A stretch of 5,286 nt of DNA, taken from assembly GCA_003252195.1 (NCBI GenBank), contig QKFK01000155.1, positions 1-5,286 on the forward strand, given 5' to 3'. Below are positions 1-5,252 of the stretch, in pieces (position 1 is the first letter of the stretch; each line of letters begins with the position of its first letter). The position numbers and the translations under genes are program-made. The DNA comes from Rhodospirillales bacterium (lineage in GTDB: Bacteria > Pseudomonadota > Alphaproteobacteria > QKFK01 > SZUA-500). Under the pieces are notes generated by a model. The model was not told the DNA's origin. It searched no databases and saw nothing but the letters and a program-made list of their open reading frames with translations.

Positions 1-208
1 TAGGCTAGAAGATGAAGAAAACGGAATAGATGTTGTAAATGCTATACGCTCCCAGTTTAACACCAATATTCCTGCAATCATAATAACTGGTGAAATGATA
101 GAGACAATTAGAGAAGAAGCAGAAGCAAACTCATGTTACATATTACAAAAACCAATTAATTCATTCCAATTAATTGACGCAATTAACAACCATCTAGTTT
201 GTTACTAA
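1..208 (+). CDS. Response-regulator receiver domain, C-terminal fragment (probably of a hybrid histidine kinase)
   Basis: This is an open frame from base 2 to a TAA at 206-208, giving 68 codons with no start in the window. The peptide begins RLEDEENGIDVV and runs through NIPAIIITGE, with the conserved receiver Thr at residue 29 of the fragment, then ILQKPIN, with the conserved Lys at residue 50 followed by Pro. It ends with an amphipathic helix, SFQLIDAINNHL. This is the beta3-to-alpha5 half of a CheY-like fold. In this family the opening RL usually follows a D-Y pair, so the phospho-accepting Asp probably lies a few codons before the window. The style (NG-hydrophobic, IPAI-ITG, KP) resembles receivers fused to the C-terminus of hybrid sensor kinases, and the protein ends right after the domain with no DNA-binding output. 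A stand-alone regulator cannot be excluded. The remainder of the gene, and hence its signal, is not visible. Confidence 0.82.
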   Translation, partial: RLEDEENGIDVVNAIRSQFNTNIPAIIITGEMIETIREEAEANSCYILQKPINSFQLIDAINNHLVCY

Positions 209-232
209 TTTACAAAATATAATCAGTTATAA

Positions 233-260
233 TTGCATATCCCTAATAAAGTAGTATAAA
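233..260 (+). promoter_or_regulatory. Candidate sigma70-type promoter for the epimerase-ArnE-UbiA-GtrA operon
   Basis: TTGCAT (233-238) and TATAAA (255-260) are separated by 16 bp, which predicts a transcript starting near 267 with a leader of about 32 nt. The 90-bp gap (209-298) is the only non-coding space ahead of the four-gene operon, so a promoter is expected here unless the kinase gene reads through. I see no terminator hairpin after the receiver gene. Two perfect TATAAT hexamers at 218-223 and 228-233 lack a well-spaced -35, so the choice among -10 candidates is uncertain in such AT-rich DNA. Confidence 0.38.
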
Positions 261-298
261 TAACCATACAGAATTTCAATATCTGAAGGATTAACAAA

Positions 299-1336
299 AT
301 GAGAGTTTTAATAACTGGTGGCTCTGGATTTTTAGGCATTAACTTGGTTCGTCACTTATTTTCTAAGGCTATTGATGATATTATTGTGCTTGATATCGAG
401 CCATTCGACTATCCTGAAAAAGATAAAATAACCTTTATTAAAGGCGACATTAGAAACAAAGAACGCGTAGCAACTGCTATGCTTGATGTTGACATCGTTG
501 TTCATACCGCCGCAGCCCTTCCTTTATATTCTGAAGAAGACATCATGTCTACAGACGTTGAGGGCACACGCAACCTTTTAGAAGCTGCCGCTTCAGAAAA
601 TGTAAAAAGGTTTGTGCATATTTCATCAACAGCTGTTTATGGTATTCCTGATCATCACCCATTATTAGAAAATGACAAGCTGATTGGCGTTGGACCTTAT
701 GGAGAAGCTAAAATTTTAGCCGAGAAAGAATGCTTGAAATATCGTGATAAAGGTATGTACGTTCCTATTATCCGTCCAAAATCATTTATTGGGCCAGAAA
801 GACTTGGTGTGTTCGCATTATTCTATGACTGGGCTAAAGATGGGCACAACTTCCCAATGATTGGCTCAGGCAACAACCGCTACCAACTATTAGACGTTGA
901 GGATTTATGCGAAGCAATTTGGCTTACTATGTCTTTAGATGAAAAAATATGTAACGATACATTTAACATTGGTGCCAAAGAATTCACCACTATGAAAGAA
1001 GACTATCAAGCTGTGTTAGATGTAGCAGGGTTTAAGAAAAAAATTATTGGCTTCCCAGCTCAACCAGTTATATGGGGCTTGCGTATTTTAGAAAAACTAA
1101 AATTATCTCCTCTTTATAAATGGGTATATGAAACCGCCTGCGAAGATAGCTTCGTATCAATCGATAAAGCTGAAAAGATTTTAGGATACAAGCCAAAACA
1201 TTCCAACAAAGATGCTTTAATTAGAAATTATAATTGGTACATTGCTAATTTGAATAACTTTAAAGGCGAAAGCGGTGTTTCTCACAGAGTTCCGTGGAAG
1301 CAAGGCATTCTAATATTAGTAAAACAGCTTTTCTAG
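299..1336 (+). CDS. NAD(P)-dependent extended SDR: sugar epimerase/dehydratase
   Basis: This 345-aa cytosolic enzyme belongs to the extended short-chain dehydrogenase/reductase (UDP-glucose 4-epimerase/dehydratase) family. Visible marks are the Rossmann glycine motif TGGSGFLG (residues 6-13), an acidic residue ending beta2 (D32, favouring NAD over NADP), GDIR (49-52), HISST (107-111) and the catalytic Y134-x3-K138 in GPYGEAK. It also has IIRPKSFIGP (157-166) and the R194/D199 region NNRYQLLDVEDL typical of the nucleotide-sugar half. The start is supported by GAAGGA at 285-290, 8 nt before the ATG. The last 11 residues are hydrophobic and basic (KQGILILVKQLF), perhaps a membrane-touching tail; that is inference. 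It opens a tight operon with polyprenyl-phosphate and flippase-like genes, so it probably prepares or modifies the sugar that is loaded on the lipid carrier. The substrate cannot be read from sequence alone. It is not a DprE2 orthologue by type, since DprE2 is a shorter classical SDR. Confidence 0.87.
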   Translation: MRVLITGGSGFLGINLVRHLFSKAIDDIIVLDIEPFDYPEKDKITFIKGDIRNKERVATAMLDVDIVVHTAAALPLYSEEDIMSTDVEGTRNLLEAAASENVKRFVHISSTAVYGIPDHHPLLENDKLIGVGPYGEAKILAEKECLKYRDKGMYVPIIRPKSFIGPERLGVFALFYDWAKDGHNFPMIGSGNNRYQLLDVEDLCEAIWLTMSLDEKICNDTFNIGAKEFTTMKEDYQAVLDVAGFKKKIIGFPAQPVIWGLRILEKLKLSPLYKWVYETACEDSFVSIDKAEKILGYKPKHSNKDALIRNYNWYIANLNNFKGESGVSHRVPWKQGILILVKQLF

Positions 1337-1708
1337 ATGTTAGACGCAATTATCATTATTATAAGTGTTATCTTGGGCATTGCTGGGCAAGCTTGCTTTA
1401 AGTATGGCATGAATCTAATTGGTAAAATTGATATAAGCATATCAGGAGCTATAGGTTTAATACCTAAGCTAATTTTTAATCTTCCAATATGGTTTGGTGT
1501 AGTTACTTATTTTGTAAGTGTTTTACTATGGCTCATGGCTCTATCTAGAATAGATTTAGGCTACGCCTATCCATTTAAAAGTGTAAGTTATGTGTTTATA
1601 TTGGTGATAGGATATTTGTTCTTTCAAGAACAACTTAACTTGTATAAAATTGCGGGAACATTGATTATATGTTCAGGTATTTTTGTTTTAGCTAAAGGGT
1701 ATAACTAA
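1337..1708 (+). CDS. Four-helix EamA/SMR-type membrane protein resembling ArnE (lipid-linked sugar flippase subunit)
   Basis: This 123-aa integral membrane protein has four predicted helices at about 4-22, 50-69, 76-97 and 103-120, the size of small multidrug resistance-like half-transporters. It lacks the membrane Glu of EmrE-type efflux pumps. Helix 1 instead reads AGQACFKYG, matching the AGQLCQK region I recall from ArnE, the undecaprenyl-phosphate-aminoarabinose flippase subunit. The middle (LGYAYPFKSVSYVF) and FQEQL before helix 4 also fit the EamA/ArnE pattern. The inferred role is moving a polyprenyl-phosphate-linked sugar across the inner membrane, probably as a homodimer or with a partner. 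Its ATG abuts the TAG of the epimerase gene (stop 1334-1336, start 1337) and no convincing Shine-Dalgarno precedes it, so translation probably depends on reinitiation. Its stop shares a base with the next start (TAATG). Confidence 0.8.
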   Translation: MLDAIIIIISVILGIAGQACFKYGMNLIGKIDISISGAIGLIPKLIFNLPIWFGVVTYFVSVLLWLMALSRIDLGYAYPFKSVSYVFILVIGYLFFQEQLNLYKIAGTLIICSGIFVLAKGYN

Positions 1709-2595
1709 TGCTTAATTACATTAAACTAATGCGTCCTAAACATTGGATTAAGAATGCTTTTGTTTTGGCACCTTTAATGTTCTCAAAAAAGATTATCGAA
1801 ATAAGCTCTATTGAGCATTCGTTACTTGCCTTTGTAGCTTTTAGCTTGGCTGCATCTCTTGTTTATATAATTAATGATATTGCCGATGCCGAAAAAGATA
1901 AAGCTCACCCACAGAAGAAAAATCGCCCTATAGCAAGCGGTGCAATTAGCAAACAAAAAGCCTCTGTATTAGGTATTATGCTCATTATTATAAACGCTGT
2001 TATAATGAGCTATTTACCGTTGATGTCTATAGCTATTATTATTTCATATTTTATTATGAATCTGGCCTACTCCATCCGCCTAAAACATATAATGCTATTT
2101 GATGTATTTATTATTGCCTTTGGCTTTATTTTAAGAGTATATGCTGGTGCTTATGCTATTTTGGTCCCTGTATCGCATTGGATATTCCTTGCCACATTCT
2201 TTATATCTTTGTTCCTTGGTTTTGGCAAAAGGCGCAATGAACTGTTTGTTTTAAGTGAAGATAAAATAAAACATCGCCCTGTATTAAAAAATTACAACGA
2301 AACCCTTCTTGATTTTTTTATTATGATTTCTGCCACATTAACCATTATCACTTACACATTTTATACTATTGATGATGACACTGTCGCTAAATTTGGCACT
2401 AACAATTTAATATACACCTTACCTATAGTCACATATGGCATGTTCCGGTACCTATATATTATGTATAAACGCCACGAAGGTGGTGACCCAACTGAGATTA
2501 TAGCTTCTGACAAAGGGATATTATTAAGTCTGTTTGCGTGGATTATCGCCGTACTATTTATTATAAAGATTGGCGTTATGAGGTTGGTATACTAA
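1708..2595 (+). CDS. UbiA-superfamily polyprenyl-phosphate phosphoribosyltransferase (DPPR synthase-like)
   Basis: This 295-aa polytopic membrane enzyme probably transfers 5-phosphoribose from PRPP to a polyprenyl phosphate, as decaprenyl-phosphate phosphoribosyltransferase (mycobacterial UbiA, Rv3806c) does at the start of the D-arabinofuranose donor pathway. In order it shows RPKHWIKN (9-16) and the first aspartate motif N56-D57-x2-D60-x3-D64. The tract HPQKKNRPIASG (67-78) follows, then the second motif region YSIRLK (121-126) with D132, and FILRVYAGA (140-148). KRRNEL (174-179), HRPVLKNYNETLLDF (189-203) and GGDPTEIIASDKG (258-270) are features I associate with this subfamily and not with quinone-pathway UbiA. 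Length is usual for the family. AAGGG at 1695-1699 lies 8 nt before the ATG, inside the preceding gene, and stop and start overlap by one base. The Gram-negative NoeC of nod-factor arabinosylation is a relevant relative. The product sugar (ribose, arabinose or other) remains open. Confidence 0.86.
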   Translation: MLNYIKLMRPKHWIKNAFVLAPLMFSKKIIEISSIEHSLLAFVAFSLAASLVYIINDIADAEKDKAHPQKKNRPIASGAISKQKASVLGIMLIIINAVIMSYLPLMSIAIIISYFIMNLAYSIRLKHIMLFDVFIIAFGFILRVYAGAYAILVPVSHWIFLATFFISLFLGFGKRRNELFVLSEDKIKHRPVLKNYNETLLDFFIMISATLTIITYTFYTIDDDTVAKFGTNNLIYTLPIVTYGMFRYLYIMYKRHEGGDPTEIIASDKGILLSLFAWIIAVLFIIKIGVMRLVY

Positions 2596-2596
2596 A

Positions 2597-3052
2597 ATGA
2601 CTAAGTCTCAAATATTACTACCCATAAAATATGCATTATTTGCTGGTATTGCCACAATTGTCAACATTGGCTCCCAAGAGATGTGCTTCCGAATGGGTGA
2701 ATACAACTTAATCCAAGATATTATTGCCATCTTCAGCTTTATAGCGTCACCAAGCACATTGCTTTATATTGGAGCAATCGGATTTGGCACACTCACAGGC
2801 TTATTAACTAAATATATCTTAGATAAAAGATATATCTTTTACTTCAAAACCGCCGACAAAAAAGATAACGCTAAAAAATTTGGCTTATATATGACTATGG
2901 GCATCATCACCACAGCCATATTCTGGGGAGCCGAAACCGCATTTCATGTATTATTTGACGCCAAATACCTAGGCGCAATTATAGGGCTTAGCATTGGCTA
3001 TATCAGCAAATACTTCCTTGACAAACGCTTTGTCTTTGTAAATAAAGCTTAG
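2597..3052 (+). CDS. GtrA-family membrane protein
   Basis: This 151-aa, four-helix inner-membrane protein belongs to the GtrA family, whose members accompany polyprenyl-linked sugar transfer (flippase or adaptor roles are proposed). Rv3789 in the mycobacterial arabinan cluster is a family member. Helices lie roughly at 8-26, 55-74, 95-118 and 123-141. The two halves each end in a near-identical cytosolic motif, KYILDKRYIF (72-81) and KYFLDKRFVF (138-147), the signature of the internal GtrA repeat. The ATG is one base after the UbiA stop codon. The best Shine-Dalgarno, GAGG at 2580-2583, is 13 nt away, so coupling to UbiA translation is likely. As last gene of the operon it converges on the DUF155 gene: its TAG (3050-3052) overlaps the opposing TAA. 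Together with the ArnE-like protein the operon has two candidate transport or flipping components, and which one moves the lipid cannot be told from the sequence. Confidence 0.86.
   Translation: MTKSQILLPIKYALFAGIATIVNIGSQEMCFRMGEYNLIQDIIAIFSFIASPSTLLYIGAIGFGTLTGLLTKYILDKRYIFYFKTADKKDNAKKFGLYMTMGIITTAIFWGAETAFHVLFDAKYLGAIIGLSIGYISKYFLDKRFVFVNKA
2812..2840. repeat. Nested inverted repeats inside the GtrA gene
   Basis: AAAAGATATATCTTTT (2825-2840) is a perfect 16-bp palindrome. A further ATATATCTT at 2812-2820 is the exact reverse complement of AAGATATAT at 2827-2835, with a 6-base loop. The central arm can therefore pair with either flank, giving two mutually exclusive hairpins. The sequence encodes the first LDKRYIF motif. 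The palindrome largely follows from codon complementarity (AAA/TTT, GAT/ATC), so function is doubtful. Confidence 0.4.
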
Positions 3053-3852
3053 TGAATAAGCGGTATCATCATTACATATATTTCAATAATAATGAGAATA
3101 ATCACATACCATTCTAATCTTGAGCTATGCTTATGTTGGTCAAGATTTAACAAAGTCTCAATCGTGCGAGAGGCCAAATCTAGCTTCTTGTTAAGAGCTT
3201 CATTTCTCTCCCTTAGCTCATACTCATCAACTAACTTGGTATAAAGTCTTTCTAAATATGGAAAGTCCCACAAAACATCTGGTCTATCTGAAATACCAAC
3301 TTTACCAACTGTTTTAATCAATGTAAGCAAGATATCGCCAATATGCTTGGTCAAATCTTTACCATGAGCACCGCATTTGCCCTCTTTTTTAAGATGTTCT
3401 GCAAGAGGTTCAATGTTATCAAAAACTTGAGTTAGCTTGTTTTCATAAAAGCTTAGCAATATAGCATCTGATAAAACTTCTGATATCATCTGTGCTATCT
3501 CAATTGTAAATGACTTTACATTAATAACGCCGTTTGAGGTTAGCCCTTCTTCTTGTTCTGGATCAATATTAATCTCGCTTTGCTCAAACTCAATATTTTC
3601 ATATGGAGTTTTAACCAATGGGTAAAGAGAAGATAAAAACATCTCCATCTCTTCTTCTGATAACCCAAACATTACCACAGGACCATAACGGAAGATTACA
3701 GCATAGCCATCTTTACCAGCCCTGATTGTTAGCGGAGATACGGCAACAGGTGGTGGAGTTTGTTCTAGCAAACGCGTATTGATACGCTCACCTATCAAGC
3801 ATGCCGTAACATTTATGGTTTTTTTATTTTCATTTAATTTAGTATCAGTCAT
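3049..3852 (-). CDS. DUF155/RMND1 (YagE) family protein, copy 1, with C-terminal membrane anchor
   Basis: This 267-aa protein belongs to the DUF155 family, which includes yeast Rmd1/Rmd8 and human RMND1, a mitochondrial inner-membrane protein needed for mitochondrial translation. The molecular role in bacteria is not established. Visible features are GERINT (21-26), the family signature AVIFRYGPVV (51-60), and a helical core with NKL...VFDNIEPLAEHL (138-154). The strongly conserved DRPDVLWDFPYLERLY (189-204) and DEYELRERN-ALNKKLD (209-225) follow. The family-typical junction LEWYVIILIIIEI (246-258) begins the single C-terminal membrane helix (about 248-265), leaving only a few residues beyond, so it is probably tail-anchored with its bulk in the cytosol. 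It is the second gene of a two-gene operon. The start lies 13 bases after the stop of copy 2, and the upstream AGGA overlaps that TAG stop, which points to translational coupling. Its TAA (3049-3051) overlaps the convergent GtrA stop, and no terminator follows in non-coding sequence. Confidence 0.85.
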   Translation of the reverse strand: MTDTKLNENKKTINVTACLIGERINTRLLEQTPPPVAVSPLTIRAGKDGYAVIFRYGPVVMFGLSEEEMEMFLSSLYPLVKTPYENIEFEQSEINIDPEQEEGLTSNGVINVKSFTIEIAQMISEVLSDAILLSFYENKLTQVFDNIEPLAEHLKKEGKCGAHGKDLTKHIGDILLTLIKTVGKVGISDRPDVLWDFPYLERLYTKLVDEYELRERNEALNKKLDLASRTIETLLNLDQHKHSSRLEWYVIILIIIEIYVMMIPLIH

Positions 3853-3865
3853 TTTCTTAACATTC

Positions 3866-4666
3866 CTAATGGAACAATCCAGATTCTATAAAAATTATTA
3901 TAACAAGCAGAATAATCACATACCAGCAAAGCAAATCGTTATTCTTTGCTTGAGATAAATCAATAAAAGTTTGAATAGCTTTCGATGCCACATTAAACTT
4001 TTTATTAAGTGCCTTATTTCTATCGATTAATTCATATTCATCTTTAAGACGATTATAAAGTCTTTCCAAATCAGGATTATCCCATAATATATCTGGTCTT
4101 TCAGCAATCTGAGCTGAGGCAACCGACTTGGTAATTGCAATTAATACCGCGCCAGCATATGAGTGAAGCTTTCTATCGCTAATACCTGTTCTACCTTTAC
4201 GATAAAGCTTCTCTGCAATTGGCTCTACCTTTTCAAAAATAACGTTAAATTTATTATCAAAAGCATCAATCAATGCATCATGAGATAATATCGTCGCACA
4301 AAGGATTACTTTTTCTGCGCTGATATCTTTTAAAACTATATCACCTTGCGAATTTATGCCATCAACATAATCATCGCCGATTTTCACCAATGCAGGCTCA
4401 GAATAAATATACTCATCATATTTATTATAAATATTCTCAGCTATATCATCAATAAAGCCATTTAGCATCTCATCACTATTATTGATAGAGACAACAGCGC
4501 CATAACGGAACAGCACAATATAAGAGTTATCGCCTGTCACATAGCACTTTGGCAGTGAATAAACTTCTTTATAATCCGATTTTATTTTCTTGGTATCGAT
4601 ACGTTCACCAACTAGAACCGTTTTTATTGTAGTGGTTAGCTCTACATTCTCAGATAATTCTGACAT
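3866..4666 (-). CDS. DUF155/RMND1 (YagE) family protein, copy 2 (upstream, diverged paralogue)
   Basis: This is a tandem paralogue of the gene downstream of it. From the ATG at 4666 it has 266 residues. Motifs are GERIDT (20-25), IVLFRYGAVV (50-59), ERPDILWDNPDLERLY (189-204), DEYELIDRN-ALNKK (209-223) and a C-terminal helix from W248 to about 263. By hand alignment residues 131-253 match copy 1 without gaps at about 56 of 123 positions, while the N-terminal 120 residues are far more diverged. I chose 4666 over the longer ATG at 4687 for two reasons. AGGTGAT (4670-4676) is a good Shine-Dalgarno for it, and its N-terminus then aligns with copy 1. The longer start has AAGG directly against the ATG, with no spacing. 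Odd points: copy 1 has LEW and a Glu within the anchor (E247, E257), whereas here the same columns are Cys and Ile. It may form a hetero-oligomer with copy 1; this is inference. Confidence 0.84.
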   Translation of the reverse strand: MSELSENVELTTTIKTVLVGERIDTKKIKSDYKEVYSLPKCYVTGDNSYIVLFRYGAVVSINNSDEMLNGFIDDIAENIYNKYDEYIYSEPALVKIGDDYVDGINSQGDIVLKDISAEKVILCATILSHDALIDAFDNKFNVIFEKVEPIAEKLYRKGRTGISDRKLHSYAGAVLIAITKSVASAQIAERPDILWDNPDLERLYNRLKDEYELIDRNKALNKKFNVASKAIQTFIDLSQAKNNDLLCWYVIILLVIIIFIESGLFH

Positions 4667-4669
4667 GAT

Positions 4670-4676
4670 ATCACCT
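4670..4676 (-). promoter_or_regulatory. Shine-Dalgarno site that decides the start of DUF155 copy 2
   Basis: Read on the minus strand, AGGTGAT matches part of the 16S anti-Shine-Dalgarno complement (AGGAGGTGATC) and ends 3 nt before the ATG at 4666-4664, with its AGG core 8 nt from the ATG. The alternative in-frame ATG seven codons upstream (4687-4685) has only AAGG with zero spacing. Confidence 0.6.
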
Positions 4677-4707
4677 AAATTAGGCATCCTTATTTTTTAT
4701 TTTCCGG

Positions 4708-4736
4708 TTGTTACACATTCTATATCAAGCTATTAT
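4708..4736 (+). promoter_or_regulatory. Candidate sigma70-type promoter for the OsmC gene
   Basis: TTGTTA (4708-4713) and TATTAT (4731-4736) are 17 bp apart, matching 4/6 and 5/6 of the consensus hexamers. The predicted start is near 4743, leaving a leader of about 30 nt that contains the strong ribosome-binding site. No clear operator palindrome for a peroxide or organic-hydroperoxide regulator (OxyR- or OhrR-like) is evident to me. Confidence 0.45.
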
Positions 4737-4745
4737 TGTTTGCAA
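4717..4745 (-). promoter_or_regulatory. Candidate sigma70-type promoter for the DUF155 pair
   Basis: On the minus strand, TTGCAA (4745-4740) and TAGAAT (4722-4717) are 17 bp apart, matching 4/6 and 5/6 of the consensus hexamers. The predicted start is near 4710, giving a leader of about 44 nt to the preferred ATG. It overlaps the opposing OsmC promoter almost completely. Confidence 0.45.
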
Positions 4746-4760
4746 TATGATTAACTTAAA

Positions 4761-4767
4761 AAGGAGG
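4761..4767 (+). promoter_or_regulatory. Consensus Shine-Dalgarno of the OsmC gene
   Basis: AAGGAGG is fully complementary to the 16S anti-Shine-Dalgarno core and lies 5 nt before the ATG at 4773. It is the strongest ribosome-binding site in the window, suggesting efficient translation of this gene compared with the operon genes on its left. Confidence 0.8.
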
Positions 4768-4772
4768 AATAT

Positions 4773-5186
4773 ATGTCTGTTGAATCAAAAGTTACTTATT
4801 TGGGCGAATTACGATGCGAAGCCACTCATGGGCCATCAGGCAGCAAGATTATGACTGATGCACCAGCAGACAACCATGGAAAAGCAGAATATTTCTCTCC
4901 GACTGACTTAGTTGGTGTATCTATCGGCACATGTATGTTCACTATTATGGGAATTGTAGCAGAAAGAGACGGTATTGATATAAAAGGAGCAACGGCAACT
5001 GTTAACAAGAACATGACAAGCACAGGAAAAAGACGCATTGCAGAAATAAGCATCGATATACAATTACCAAAAGAAAAATCATACTCAGAAGATGATATCA
5101 AAAAGTTGGAAAATGCTGCTGAATTCTGCCCAGTTAAATTAAGCTTACATGAAGATATTAAGATCGAAACAAAATTTCACCATTAA
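4773..5186 (+). CDS. OsmC/Ohr-family thiol-dependent peroxidase-like protein
   Basis: This 137-aa soluble cytosolic protein belongs to the OsmC superfamily, whose best-studied members reduce organic hydroperoxides using a pair of cysteines in a swapped homodimer. The first Cys is at 54 in FSPTDLVGVSIGTCMFTIMGI (41-61 region), on the central helix. The second is C119 in FCPVKLSL, the usual CP motif. An extra Cys at 15 is not part of the family pair. The beta-rich N-terminal half (ATHGPSGSKIMTDAP) and RRIAEISIDIQLP (88-99) fit the fold. The sequence reads like the general OsmC/YhfA-type branch and not classical Ohr, so the physiological substrate is uncertain. It is a single-gene unit with its own promoter and terminator, transcribed away from the DUF155 pair. 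The two share no obvious function, though the shared intergenic region may link their expression. Confidence 0.88.
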   Translation: MSVESKVTYLGELRCEATHGPSGSKIMTDAPADNHGKAEYFSPTDLVGVSIGTCMFTIMGIVAERDGIDIKGATATVNKNMTSTGKRRIAEISIDIQLPKEKSYSEDDIKKLENAAEFCPVKLSLHEDIKIETKFHH

Positions 5187-5215
5187 TATAAACAACTGCA
5201 ATTACAATAAAAAAT

Positions 5216-5246
5216 AAGCCCTGTAATAATATCTCAGGGCTTTTTT
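5216..5246. terminator. Intrinsic terminator after OsmC, probably bidirectional
   Basis: AAGCCCTG (5216-5223) pairs perfectly with CAGGGCTT (5235-5242) around an 11-nt loop, and T runs from 5241 to 5246. The stem begins 30 nt after the OsmC stop codon. On the opposite strand the same stem is followed by a U-rich run (complement of 5209-5217, TTATTTTTT), so it could also stop a leftward transcript arriving from beyond the window. Confidence 0.88.
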
Positions 5247-5252
5247 AATATG

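Noticed and set aside
152..175. Direct repeat CCAATTAATT at 152-161 and 166-175
   Set aside because: It sits within the receiver domain coding sequence over KPINSFQLID, consists of AT-rich codons, occurs only twice and has no flanking mobile-element features.
218..233. Perfect TATAAT hexamers at 218-223 and 228-233
   Set aside because: Neither has a -35-like hexamer at 16-18 bp or an extended -10 TG. Such hexamers are common by chance in this AT-rich gap.
299..1336. Reading the SDR as DprE2 (decaprenylphosphoryl-2-keto-ribose reductase)
   Set aside because: It is a 345-aa extended SDR with a TGGSGFLG motif and an epimerase-type C-terminal half, whereas DprE2 is a classical SDR of about 250 aa.
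1337..1708. Reading the four-helix protein as an EmrE-type multidrug efflux pump
   Set aside because: The essential helix-1 Glu is absent (AGQ instead), the sequence resembles ArnE, and the neighbours are lipid-carrier sugar genes.
3020..3034. GACAAA-CGC-TTTGTC hairpin as the terminator of the GtrA operon
   Set aside because: The stem is only 6 bp and AT-rich, the following T run is broken (TTTGTAAAT), and it lies within the coding sequence where codon complementarity explains it.
4826..5101. Minus-strand open frame of 91 codons
   Set aside because: It lies wholly inside the OsmC gene, which has family motifs, a consensus ribosome-binding site and a terminator. The minus-strand peptide shows no recognisable motif.
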